Shown one piece after another: positions 35,056 to 43,582 of a DNA stretch of 64,000 nucleotides. Source of the stretch: Gammaproteobacteria bacterium (GTDB lineage Bacteria > Pseudomonadota > Gammaproteobacteria > Eutrophobiales > Eutrophobiaceae); contig JACPSH010000002.1 of NCBI GenBank assembly GCA_016193395.1, forward strand, positions 62,001 to 126,000, read 5' to 3'. The notes under the pieces are model-generated. The model worked only from the letters and a program-made list of their open reading frames with translations. It ran no database searches and was not told where the DNA came from. Made by a program: the position numbers and the translations under genes. Each line of letters begins with the position of its first letter. The first letter of the stretch is position 1.

Positions 35056-36510
35056 TTACGGAAACGCGCGCTTGTTCCGCTGATAGGAGATCCAGCGCAG
35101 TTCGGTGAATTCCTCGAGCGCCGCCTTTCCTCCCATGCGGCCCCAGCCGCTGCCCTTCACGCCGCCGAACGGCGCCTGCGGCTCGTCGTTTATGGTCTGA
35201 TCGTTGATATGGACCATGCCGGTGTCGAGTCGCTGCGCAATGTCCAGTGCCTTGTTGAAGTCATTGGTGATGATCCCGGAGGACAGCCCGTATTTGGAAT
35301 CGTTCGCGACCCTGAGCGCTTCCTCCGCGTCTTCCACGACCACGATCGGAGCCACCGGCCCGAAAGTCTGGTCCGTGAAAATCTTCATTTCGCGCTTGAC
35401 GTCGGTCAGGACGGTCGGCAGATAGACCAGGCGTTCGTACGTGCCGCCGGTCAGCACTTTCGCGCCGCCGCCGACCGCTTCCTCGACATGGGAATGCACC
35501 TTGTTGACGGCCGCCTGGTTGATCAGCGGTCCAATCGTCGTATGCGGATCGCGCGGGTCACCGACCTTCAGCGCCATGGCCCGTTTCACGAGCCTCTCGG
35601 TGAATGCCCTGGCGACCGGTTTTTCCACGATGATGCGCTCGGTTGACATGCAGATCTGACCCTGGTGCAGGAACGCGCCCCAGGCGGCGGCGTCCGCCGC
35701 GTAATCCAGATCCGCGTCCCTGAGGATAATCAACGGATCCTTGCCGCCCAGTTCGAGCACCGCGCGTTTCAGATACCGGCCCGATTTCTCGCCGATGATG
35801 CGTCCGACTTCGGTGGATCCGGTGAAACTGATGCGCCGCACGGCCGGGTGGACGATCATTTCGTCGCCGACTTCCGGCGCATCCTCCTTGCTGTGCGTGA
35901 TGACATTGAGCACGCCGGGCGGGAACCCGGCCTCTTCGAATACCTCCGCGATCAGCAGGCCGCCGGTCACCGGGGCCTCCTCGGACGGCTTCAGCACCGC
36001 GGTGTTACCGTAGGCGATCGGCAGTGCGATCGCCCGCGTGCAGAGAATGTAAGGGACGTTGAACGGACCGAAGCCCGAGACGACGCCGCAGGGCTGGCGC
36101 AGGGCCATGAAGAACGCGCCGGGGTAATCCGCCGGGATCACTTCCCCGGTGACGTTGTAAACCTGCGCGGCGGCTTCACGCAGCAGACCGGGGAGGAAAA
36201 ACATCTGGAACATGGCGATGCCGATCGTCGAGCCGGTTTCGATATTGAGCGACTGCACGAGCTCCTCCTGGCGCTTCTCCCAGACATCGGCGGCCTTCAA
36301 GAACAACTTGCGCTTGACCATCGGCGGCGTGGCGGCCCATTCCGGGAACGCGGCCGCCGCGGCCTCGATCGCGCGCTTCGCGTCTTCGCGTTTACCGGCC
36401 GGCACTTTGGCGAACAATTCGCCGTTATACGGGTTGAGGTCGTCGAATGTTTTTCCGCCGGCGGCGTCCACCCACTTGCCGCCGATGTACATCCGGTATT
36501 GCTTTGCCAT
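35056..36510 (-). CDS. NAD(P)-dependent aldehyde dehydrogenase
   Basis: A 484-residue aldehyde dehydrogenase of the benzaldehyde/vanillin/salicylaldehyde group. The Rossmann and active-site landmarks are GPFNVPYILCTRAIALPIAYGNTAVLKPSEEAP, FTGSTEVGRIIGEKS, LELGGKDPLIIL (general-base Glu) and FLHQGQICMSTERI (catalytic Cys), with EDAEEALRVANDSKYGLSSGIITND and FGGVKGSGWGRMGG near the end. It oxidises an aldehyde to the acid; the particular substrate is not clear from sequence. Confidence 0.93.
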   Translation of the reverse strand: MAKQYRMYIGGKWVDAAGGKTFDDLNPYNGELFAKVPAGKREDAKRAIEAAAAAFPEWAATPPMVKRKLFLKAADVWEKRQEELVQSLNIETGSTIGIAMFQMFFLPGLLREAAAQVYNVTGEVIPADYPGAFFMALRQPCGVVSGFGPFNVPYILCTRAIALPIAYGNTAVLKPSEEAPVTGGLLIAEVFEEAGFPPGVLNVITHSKEDAPEVGDEMIVHPAVRRISFTGSTEVGRIIGEKSGRYLKRAVLELGGKDPLIILRDADLDYAADAAAWGAFLHQGQICMSTERIIVEKPVARAFTERLVKRAMALKVGDPRDPHTTIGPLINQAAVNKVHSHVEEAVGGGAKVLTGGTYERLVYLPTVLTDVKREMKIFTDQTFGPVAPIVVVEDAEEALRVANDSKYGLSSGIITNDFNKALDIAQRLDTGMVHINDQTINDEPQAPFGGVKGSGWGRMGGKAALEEFTELRWISYQRNKRAFP

Positions 36511-36605
36511 TTCCTCGTCCTATGCTGGATTCGTTGTTGTATTGACTTTTTGCACTCCTGGCAGGAAGCGTTGACGGGAGCACCTTACGCTACCACAAGC
36601 GGGAC

Positions 36606-37403
36606 TTACCCGATCAGTCCCTCCCCGATCCGGTAGGCCTCGGTGAAGCGTGTCAACCCGTGGCTGCCGCCGTTCACAAGCTTGCGCGCCTGTTTGAAGT
36701 TCCGATCCAGCAGTGCCTCCTTGATCTCGCGCTCCCTGTTCTTGAGGAAGCTGGCGAGTAATTTCGCGGCAATATCGGGATCGTTCGCGAGTTCCGGGTT
36801 GTCGAGGAGCTGCGTGCCAAGGCCGAGCGCAGTGCCATGTCTTTCGTAGTTGTGACGGCCGGTTAACTGAATAAAGCCGCGGCCGCGGAATACCTCCCCG
36901 TCGGGCGGCCCCTGGTTGCCGAGGTCCGCGCGGTTGTCGTACAAATCGAACGGATGGCCGACCGGAGAAGTGTTGTACCGGGATATGCCCTCGTCGATGG
37001 GCACGAACGCTTCCGTCTCGGCGCGGATCGTCGCCAGCGCCATGATCACCATCGGCTTATCCACGAGTTGCCGCTCCTTGAGGCCACCGAGCACGTGCGG
37101 AAGGTGCGTGGAAATGTTCCTGCGCGGGGTATTAGGGAAGATCCGGGCGACAATCGCGACCGTCACGCCCGGGATCGCGGAGGGCAGGCTGTCATCCTCG
37201 GCAAGGCCCAGTGCGGTGAGCGTGCGCGGGCCCGCGACGCCGTCTCCCAACATTCCGGCGCACCGCTGGAAGGCCAGTACCGCCGCCTTCGTGCCGGTGC
37301 CGAACTTGCCGTCGAATGCCCCCGGGCTGAATCCGAGTTCATCCAGTTTCTGCTGCAGCCGGGTGACTTCCGGTCCCGAGGAACCCTGGCGAAGAACTGG
37401 CAC
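36606..37403 (-). CDS. Peptidoglycan-binding GH19-like lysozyme
   Basis: A 265-residue endolysin-type enzyme. The N-terminal domain (about 1-70) is a PG_binding_1 repeat: LRQGSSGPEVTRLQQKLDELGFSPGAFDGKFGTGTKAAVLAFQR. The C-terminal domain resembles glycoside hydrolase family 19: TIRAETEAFVPIDEG (candidate catalytic Glu), YDNRADLGNQGPPDG, FRGRGFIQLTGRHNYERHG. There is no signal peptide, so it may be a phage- or prophage-derived lysozyme, a secreted effector, or exported by another route; no phage genes are nearby. GTG start with GAGGG 7 bases upstream. Confidence 0.85.
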   Translation of the reverse strand: MPVLRQGSSGPEVTRLQQKLDELGFSPGAFDGKFGTGTKAAVLAFQRCAGMLGDGVAGPRTLTALGLAEDDSLPSAIPGVTVAIVARIFPNTPRRNISTHLPHVLGGLKERQLVDKPMVIMALATIRAETEAFVPIDEGISRYNTSPVGHPFDLYDNRADLGNQGPPDGEVFRGRGFIQLTGRHNYERHGTALGLGTQLLDNPELANDPDIAAKLLASFLKNREREIKEALLDRNFKQARKLVNGGSHGLTRFTEAYRIGEGLIG

Positions 37404-37552
37404 GCTGCTGCCCTCAAAATGGGTGGTCCGTGCCGGCTGGAGCGTCCGGCCCTGACATTCTACGCCAGCATCACCGCGTACCCCCTCGACCGCCCGCCGG
37501 GCAATCGCAGGTCTGTGAATTGCCCGTTCCCGCTGTCCCCGTGCCCCCGCAT

Positions 37553-38377
37553 TCAGAACCCGCGGGAAGCCAACACAAAAAGTCCGATCACGACCATCAC
37601 GGCGGCGAAGAATTTCTGCAGGCGCGGCCCGGCGATGCGCCGCGCGAACCCATGTCCCAGGATCATTCCGAGGAATCCACCGGCGACGAACATTCCCGTC
37701 AGCGCCCAGGGCAGCGACCGTCCTTCCAGCACGACCGCGGCCGCGCCAGCGAGCCCGATCAGCGTGATCACCAGCAACGAAGTCGCCACCGCGCGATGGA
37801 TTTCGAGCTCGGTAACAAAGGTCAGCGCGGGCACGATCAGAAACCCGCCCCCCACCCCGAACAGGCCTGCAAGCACTCCGGTCGCGCCGCCGCTGAGGGC
37901 CAGCACCATGCTGCACGGGCCGGTCAGGTGCAGTTTCTGATCCGGATTGATCCTACAGATGGCTTCTGAGTCCTCGATCTGCTCGGGGACGAAATCAGCA
38001 CGCACGACGGCGGCGGCATCGGGCCGGCGCGAAGCTCTCTGCCACATGGACGCCGCCACCAGCACCATCAATGTCGCGAACGCCGTCAGGATGACGCCTT
38101 CGGACAGCTGATTTGCCAGTTTCACGCCCAGCGGCGCAGTCAGCATCCCCGCGGCCGCGAAGACGAGTCCGGCCCGGTACTCGACCAGCTTCGCGCGCAA
38201 TCCCCCGGCGGCGCCGAATGCGGAAACGAGGGCCACGACAACGAGCGACATGCCAATGGCATCGTGCGGCTCCACGCCCAACCCGTAGATCAGGAGGGGC
38301 ACGGCGAAGATGGATCCCCCGCCGCCCGTCAGCCCGAGGGCCAGCCCGATGATGATCCCGAAGGGGAACGCGAGCAT
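37553..38377 (-). CDS. TauE/SafE-family sulfite/organosulfonate exporter
   Basis: A 274-residue inner-membrane protein with about eight transmembrane helices and the two glycine-rich family repeats: FGIIIGLALGLTGGGGSIFAVPLLIYGLGVEPHDAIGMSL and GVLAGLFGVGGGFLIVPALTFVTELEIHRAVATSLL. TauE/SafE proteins export sulfite or sulfoacetate-like anions. It starts 8 bases after a persulfide dioxygenase gene, which produces sulfite, so export of that sulfite is a reasonable inference. Confidence 0.9.
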   Translation of the reverse strand: MLAFPFGIIIGLALGLTGGGGSIFAVPLLIYGLGVEPHDAIGMSLVVVALVSAFGAAGGLRAKLVEYRAGLVFAAAGMLTAPLGVKLANQLSEGVILTAFATLMVLVAASMWQRASRRPDAAAVVRADFVPEQIEDSEAICRINPDQKLHLTGPCSMVLALSGGATGVLAGLFGVGGGFLIVPALTFVTELEIHRAVATSLLVITLIGLAGAAAVVLEGRSLPWALTGMFVAGGFLGMILGHGFARRIAGPRLQKFFAAVMVVIGLFVLASRGF

Positions 38378-38385
38378 CGACGGGA

Positions 38386-39135
38386 TCAGCCTTGCGGGCT
38401 GTACTCCATCTGCAGGCAGTATTCCTTCATCTTTTCCGGCAGGTCTTCCGGACACACGCCACAGAGCCTGTTTCCCGGCACCGCGTGGTCGATGAACCTG
38501 GGGTACGGCAGTTTGAGCGCGTGCATGATCCGGACGAATTCGCCCAGATCGATCCCGTCCCTGAGCCGGGGATTCCGCCGTCTCTCCTGGCCGATGGTGG
38601 ACACGCGCCGCTCGTGGTAGTCATGCGCGGGATAAACCAGGCAATCGTCCGGCAGGCTGAACAGTTTCTCCCGGATGCTTCGATAAAGACTCGGGGCGTC
38701 GCCGTTCTGGAAATCGGTCCGGCCGCAGCCGTCGATCAGCAATGCATCCCCGGAGAACAGCCGGTCTTCCCAGCAGTAGGTGAAATGGTCATCGGTGTGG
38801 CCCGGTGTGAACAGCGGATGCAGCGTGATGCTGCCCATTTGCAGCGGCCTGCCTTCCTCGATGCCCAGATCGGCGCAAGGCAGCCGGTCTACCGCGGGAA
38901 AGGCAGTCTGGCAGCGCGTTTCCTTCTTCAGGCGCAGTGCGGAAGTGATGTGGTCGGCATGTACGTGGGTCTCGACCGTATACATGAGCCGGAGCCCGAG
39001 CGACCGGATCACCGACAGATCCCGCTCCCACGACGGATAGACCGGATCGATCAGCAGCGCCTGCCCCGTCTCGCGGCATCCGATCAGGTAGGTCAACGTG
39101 CTGGACAAGGGTTCGAATAGCTGCCGGAAGATCAT
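38386..39135 (-). CDS. Persulfide dioxygenase (ETHE1-like)
   Basis: A 249-residue MBL-fold, mononuclear iron enzyme of the ETHE1/SDO group, oxidising glutathione persulfide to sulfite. Motifs are ETHVHADHITSA, TPGHTDDHFTY, FSGDALLIDGCGRTDFQNGDAPSLY and LPDDCLVYPAHDYHERRVSTIGQERRRNPRL, the last being very characteristic of ETHE1. It is followed after 8 bases by the TauE-type exporter, giving a compact sulfide-oxidation and sulfite-export pair. Confidence 0.93.
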   Translation of the reverse strand: MIFRQLFEPLSSTLTYLIGCRETGQALLIDPVYPSWERDLSVIRSLGLRLMYTVETHVHADHITSALRLKKETRCQTAFPAVDRLPCADLGIEEGRPLQMGSITLHPLFTPGHTDDHFTYCWEDRLFSGDALLIDGCGRTDFQNGDAPSLYRSIREKLFSLPDDCLVYPAHDYHERRVSTIGQERRRNPRLRDGIDLGEFVRIMHALKLPYPRFIDHAVPGNRLCGVCPEDLPEKMKEYCLQMEYSPQG

Positions 39136-39197
39136 CTTCGAGGCTCCCGCGTGGCGGCATCACCACTTAGCGGCGCATATTACCGGATGGACAGCCG

Positions 39198-40433
39198 CTA
39201 TCGCCCCAGGATCGAAACGCATGCAGCCGCGACATCCGAGCCGATGAACCCCCCGCCGTTCTCCGCCATCGCCAGCCGCGCGTTGTCGACCTGGCGCCTG
39301 CCGGCCCGACCCTGGAGCTGCTCGGTGAGTTCGACGAGCTGGGCGATGCCGGTCGCGCCGATGGGATGGCCCTTGCGCAACAGGCCGCCGGAAGTATTGA
39401 CGGGCAATTTCCCGCCCAGCCGGCTGTGGCCCATCTCGACGAAACGTCCGCCCTCTCCGCGTGGGCAGAAGCCCAGCGCCTCGTACAGTTCCACTTCGGC
39501 GGCTGCGCATGCATCGTGGACTTCCGCGCAATGGAGATCCGCCGGGGCGATGCCTGCCGCGGCGTAGGCCTGCCGCGCGCAAAACTCCGTGACGTGCTCG
39601 CTTTCGCGTTCGGCGTAGTCCCAGCCGCCTGCCAGCACGCTCGCCAGCACCTTCACGGGCTTGCCTATCGCCATCTCGCGTGCCTTTTTGCGGCTGACCA
39701 GCACGACCGCGGCCGCGCCGTCGCCGATCGGCGAACACATCGGCAACGTCAGCGGCCAGGTGATCTCGCGGGCCTCCAGCACCTGCTCAAGCGTGAGCGA
39801 CTCCTGGAACTGGGCGCGGGGGTTGAGGCTTCCTTGGAAGGAATTCTTCACGGACACCATCGCGAACTGCTCTCGCGTCGTGCCAAACCGCTTCATGTGC
39901 GTCAACGCGGCAGCAGCGTAGATGTCCATGAACAGGGAACGGTCCGTGCCGGAGCCTTCCAGTTTCGCGTTCGGATGGACCGCCGACATGCGCTTCCGCA
40001 CGGCCTTCTTGATGTTGTCCAGGTTCTCGACGTCCACCGAGCCGGTGAACACGGAAAAAGTCTTCTGTTTGTCCTCGTGGTAGAGCTTTTCATATCCGCA
40101 GGCCAGCACCACATCGTAGGCCCCCGCTGAAATCATGTTGGACGCCTGATTGAACGCGGTGGAAGCGGAGGCGCAGGCATTCTCGACATTGATGACCGGG
40201 ATCTTTCCGATCCCCATTTCGCGCAGGACGATTTGACCCGGAATGCAGATCTGGCCCGTGATCACGCTGGCGGCGGCATTGGCCATCCAGGCTGCCTGCA
40301 AGTCGGGGGCCGCGAGACCCGCGTCCCGCATGGCCTGCTGAATGGCCTCGCCGGCGAGCGATTTCAGGTTGCGGCCGAGGTGTTTGCCGAAGCGGGTCAT
40401 GCCGACGCCGGCGATGACTGCGGTCTGCTTCAT
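39198..40433 (-). CDS. Thiolase-family acyl-CoA acetyltransferase, SCPx-like
   Basis: A 411-residue thiolase-fold enzyme. The nucleophilic cysteine is in NVENACASASTAF, the mid-motif EVHDACAAAEVELYEALGF is typical of the SCPx/lipid-transfer branch, and GGLLRKGHPIGATGIAQ carries the catalytic histidine. This branch cleaves or forms 3-ketoacyl-CoA with branched or steroid-like substrates. The usual small DUF35 OB-fold partner is not adjacent. Confidence 0.9.
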   Translation of the reverse strand: MKQTAVIAGVGMTRFGKHLGRNLKSLAGEAIQQAMRDAGLAAPDLQAAWMANAAASVITGQICIPGQIVLREMGIGKIPVINVENACASASTAFNQASNMISAGAYDVVLACGYEKLYHEDKQKTFSVFTGSVDVENLDNIKKAVRKRMSAVHPNAKLEGSGTDRSLFMDIYAAAALTHMKRFGTTREQFAMVSVKNSFQGSLNPRAQFQESLTLEQVLEAREITWPLTLPMCSPIGDGAAAVVLVSRKKAREMAIGKPVKVLASVLAGGWDYAERESEHVTEFCARQAYAAAGIAPADLHCAEVHDACAAAEVELYEALGFCPRGEGGRFVEMGHSRLGGKLPVNTSGGLLRKGHPIGATGIAQLVELTEQLQGRAGRRQVDNARLAMAENGGGFIGSDVAAACVSILGR

Positions 40434-40572
40434 GGGTAAATTGTATCAGGCCCCGATTTGCGGCAAACCACGGACTACCCTGGGGCGGGAATGGGGACCC
40501 TTGACTCGTCCCGGGTCCCGGGTCCCGAAGGCCGCATATTCCCCAGTCCTTTGATCGAGTCAATAATGCGTC

Positions 40573-41517
40573 ATGGGCAACAAACGCATCCGCATCGCCA
40601 TCAGCAGTTGCCTGCTCGGCGAGCGCGTGCGTTACGACGGCAACCACAAGCGCGACGCCTACATCAACGATGTCCTCTCGCAGCACTTCGAATTCGTCCC
40701 TTTCTGTCCGGAAATGGCGATCGGCCTCGGCGTGCCGCGCGCCACCCTCCGACTGCGGCTGTCGAGCCACGGCGTGCGTGCCGTGCAGTCCGACAGGGGC
40801 GGGCACGACGTCACCAGGGCGCTGGCGGCGTACGGCCGGCGTGTCGCAGGGTCTGATACCGGGATCAGCGGGTACATTTTCAAGGCACGCTCGCCGAGTT
40901 GCGGACCGGCGCGGGTGAAAGTGTACGATTTCAACGGCTCTCCTTCCGGCACGGCCATGGGCATTTATGCCTCGGCGATCATGGAAACGCTACCGTTGCT
41001 TCCGGTGGAAGATGAAGGGCGGCTGAATGACCCCGATTTGCGCGACAGCTTCATCGAACGCGTGTGGGTCTGCCACTGCTGGCACCAACTGCTTGAGAAA
41101 GGAATGACCGCGGCTGCGCTGCTGAAGTTTCACACCGAGCACAAGTTCCTGATCCCGGCCCACAGCCGGACGGCGCTTCGTGTGCTCGGGCAAATCACCG
41201 CCGGCCTGAATCATGACGTCAACATGGCCGCAGACCACTACGTGCAACGGCTGATGCAGGCCCTGTCACGGCCGGCGAGACGCGTCAACCAGGCGAATGT
41301 GTTGCAGCAGGTCGCCGGGTTCTTCCAAGGCGCGCTGAATGCAAGCGATCGCAAGGAACTGCATGACGCGATTGACTCCTTCGGGAAGGCGGACCTTCCT
41401 ATCATCGTTCCGCTCACGCTGATCAGGCATCACCTGCGGCAGAATCCCCATGCCTGGCGGGAAGGCCAGCGCTTCCTGGAGTCCCGACCGCGCGCCACGG
41501 GCACGCGCCGCCGGTGA
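40573..41517 (+). CDS. TudS-like (DUF523) and YbgA-like (DUF1722) fusion protein
   Basis: A 314-residue protein of two domains. The first (residues 1-150) is a DUF523/TudS domain: RIRIAISSCLLGERVRYDG, FCPEMAIGLGVPR and KARSPSCG, whose three cysteines (SSC, FC, SC) could hold the iron-sulfur cluster used in thiouracil desulfuration. The second (about 170-290) is a DUF1722/YbgA domain: LLKFHTEHKFLIPAHS, ALRVLGQI, with NQANVLQQVAGFF. E. coli YbgA combinations are known; the cellular substrate is not settled. It converges on thiI. Confidence 0.88.
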   Translation: MGNKRIRIAISSCLLGERVRYDGNHKRDAYINDVLSQHFEFVPFCPEMAIGLGVPRATLRLRLSSHGVRAVQSDRGGHDVTRALAAYGRRVAGSDTGISGYIFKARSPSCGPARVKVYDFNGSPSGTAMGIYASAIMETLPLLPVEDEGRLNDPDLRDSFIERVWVCHCWHQLLEKGMTAAALLKFHTEHKFLIPAHSRTALRVLGQITAGLNHDVNMAADHYVQRLMQALSRPARRVNQANVLQQVAGFFQGALNASDRKELHDAIDSFGKADLPIIVPLTLIRHHLRQNPHAWREGQRFLESRPRATGTRRR

Positions 41518-41524
41518 ACGCGGG

Positions 41525-41576
41525 TTAGCAGGTTGATGCAAAAGTCCACGGATGGACTTTTGCATCAACCTGTTAG
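41525..41576. repeat. Solo A-type hairpin repeat
   Basis: One near-perfect palindrome: CAGGTTGATGCAAAAGTCCA and its exact inverse flank the tetraloop CGGA (20-bp stem), with TTAG at each outer edge. It sits between the convergent TudS-like and thiI genes; its right end contains the thiI stop codon. It may act as a bidirectional terminator, although the T-tract of a canonical terminator is missing. Confidence 0.85.
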
Positions 41577-42874
41577 ACCGGCTGTGTGCGTTGCCCCGTC
41601 AATTCCCCGCAGTCAAATTCGAGACAGAGCGTTTCCCGGAAAGTATCGGCTATGAGCTTGCCGTAATCGGGGAACAGCTCCTCCTCGATCAGGCAGAGTT
41701 CCTCATGGCGCGAACGCGTGCGCGGATGGCGCGCGATGAGGGCGCAGCAGTCTTTGTAAGGCTCGATGGAGATTTCGTAAGTCCCGATGCGCCGCCCATG
41801 ACTGATGATCTCCTGCTTGTTCATCCCGATCAGCGGTCGCAGGATCGGCAGCGTCACGACGCGCGAGGCGGAAGTGAGGTTCTCCAGGGTCTGCGAGGCG
41901 ACCTGGCCCAGGCTGTCGCCCGTGATAATCGCGCCGGCCCCGATTCTCAGGGCCAGGTACTCCGCGCAGCGCATGAGAAAGCGGCGGAACATCACCAGTT
42001 CAAAACCGCTCGGCTTGCCCTTCAGGCACAGATCGAAATAGGTGTAGGGAGTGACGTACAGCCTGCTGCGCAGCGTCGTGTGGCTGAGCCGCCGCGAGAG
42101 ACGGGCGACCACCGCGGTGTCGGGATCCAGGTTGTGCGCGTGACCTGCGGAAATGTGAAACAGATCCAGCATGCAGCCGCGCTTGGCAAGCATGAATGCC
42201 GCGACCGGCGAATCAATGCCGCCGGACAGCAGCGCGATCACGCGGCCGCCGGTGCCGACCGGAAGCCCGCCGATGCCAATGTGCTTGCCGGGGTAGATAT
42301 AAAGTCCGTCCGGGTAGGCATCGATCTGAATGCGCAGATCCGGGTCGTCCAGATCGACCAGGCTCCACTTCGTCTGCCGGCGAATGGCATCTCCGAGGCG
42401 GACTTCGATCTCCCTGGACGTGGCCGGCAGCGACTTGTCCACTCGGTTGACGCGCACGGCGAAGCTGGCGTCCGGTTCGAAGGCCGTTGCCGCCAGCATC
42501 ACGACACTCCGCTCGATGATGGGCCAGTTCAGCTCGCCGCCGGCCGTGACTGTTTCACCGGGGCGCAGCCAGATCGCCGCGCCCACGGACGAAACCCCCG
42601 CCGTCATCTCCAGCAGCGGAATAATGCGTTCCAGCTCGGCGGGATCCTGACCCGTCGTTTCGACGTAAACCCGGCCGCGGGCGGAACCGACGCGCCAGCC
42701 GAGGCCGGCGCGCTTCAGAACATGCCGGACATTGTCATCCAGCGCATTCTGGAAATCGTCCTGGTTGCGGCCCTTGAGCGTAATGTCGGGACAATGCAGC
42801 AATATGCGCCGTGCGCTGCCAGGCTCGCCACCCGCCTGCCGCAACGGCTCCGCCTGTGCGGTTGAGGAGGTCAA
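41573..42874 (-). CDS. thiI: tRNA 4-thiouridine synthetase, without rhodanese domain
   Basis: Installs s4U8 in tRNA and helps make the thiazole of thiamine. 433 residues: an N-terminal ferredoxin-like/THUMP region (about 25-170) and an ATP pyrophosphatase domain with the PP-loop SGGIDSPVAAFM, plus SLGQVASQTLENL and YKDCCALIARHPRT. The rhodanese domain of the 482-residue E. coli ThiI is absent, as in many bacteria. The start is TTG with AGGG a few bases upstream. The stop codon overlaps the hairpin repeat. Confidence 0.9.
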   Translation of the reverse strand: MTSSTAQAEPLRQAGGEPGSARRILLHCPDITLKGRNQDDFQNALDDNVRHVLKRAGLGWRVGSARGRVYVETTGQDPAELERIIPLLEMTAGVSSVGAAIWLRPGETVTAGGELNWPIIERSVVMLAATAFEPDASFAVRVNRVDKSLPATSREIEVRLGDAIRRQTKWSLVDLDDPDLRIQIDAYPDGLYIYPGKHIGIGGLPVGTGGRVIALLSGGIDSPVAAFMLAKRGCMLDLFHISAGHAHNLDPDTAVVARLSRRLSHTTLRSRLYVTPYTYFDLCLKGKPSGFELVMFRRFLMRCAEYLALRIGAGAIITGDSLGQVASQTLENLTSASRVVTLPILRPLIGMNKQEIISHGRRIGTYEISIEPYKDCCALIARHPRTRSRHEELCLIEEELFPDYGKLIADTFRETLCLEFDCGELTGQRTQPV

Positions 42875-42971
42875 GGAAATACCCTGCCGGCAAGAGTAAT
42901 CATTGCTGAATGATCGTCCAAGCTTATAGGATGGTCGTTGTCATTTTCACTGTGAGGAATTGCCCCATCTC

Positions 42972-43577
42972 ATGAGTACCAACCGTCCTGAAGAGGCCGC
43001 TGCCGCCCCGGTCGTGACCATCAGTCAGTCCGTCGCCATCCTGGTGGACGGCAACAATATCGAACGCAGCATACAGGATGAGACCGGCGATCCGCATACG
43101 CTGGTCAACTTCGACACCCTGGTGCCCAGGCTGCTCGGCAACCGCGGCCTGAACCGTTTCGTCTACTTCCGCGAAGGCAAAAACATCTCATCCAAGCTGG
43201 GCGAGCGGCTCTATCAGCACTACCACGGCTCTGTACGCCCGTGCCACAAGAGCGCGGACATCCCGCTCACCATCAAGGCCATGCAACTCTCGAGCAAGGT
43301 GGACACGATCATCATCCTGTCCGGGGATTCGGATTACGTTGAATTGGTCCGGCACCTGAAGACCGAAGGCGTGCGTGTTGAGATCGCGGCGATCCCGAGT
43401 TCGACCTCGCATGTGCTCAAGGAAGAGGCAGATTATTACCACGAGATCAGCAGGGAGGATTGGTACAAGGTCCCGCAGAAACGCGGCATGCCGCACCCGC
43501 GCCACCGGCAGCACCGCAACCGCGGTCAGCGCGCTGCCCACAACCCGCCCCCGTCCTCAGGGGGAGAGGAGGGCTGA
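42972..43577 (+). CDS. NYN/LabA-type (PIN-like) domain protein
   Basis: A 201-residue protein with a NYN domain (DUF88/LabA): VAILVDGNNIERS with the first acidic metal ligand, ADIPLTIKAMQ with the middle one, IIILSGDSDYVELVRHLKTEGVRVEI with the last. NYN domains are PIN-like RNases or nucleotide-binding regulators. The basic, His/Arg/Pro-rich tail (HPRHRQHRNRGQR) could bind RNA. ATG 42972 is chosen; a TTG at 42960 lies nearer to the GAGGAA. Confidence 0.85.
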   Translation: MSTNRPEEAAAAPVVTISQSVAILVDGNNIERSIQDETGDPHTLVNFDTLVPRLLGNRGLNRFVYFREGKNISSKLGERLYQHYHGSVRPCHKSADIPLTIKAMQLSSKVDTIIILSGDSDYVELVRHLKTEGVRVEIAAIPSSTSHVLKEEADYYHEISREDWYKVPQKRGMPHPRHRQHRNRGQRAAHNPPPSSGGEEG

Positions 43578-43582
43578 GACCC

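Noticed and set aside
36606-37403. GH19-like lysozyme as a sign of a prophage
   Set aside because: No capsid, tail, integrase, holin or terminase genes lie around it; neighbours are ordinary metabolic genes.
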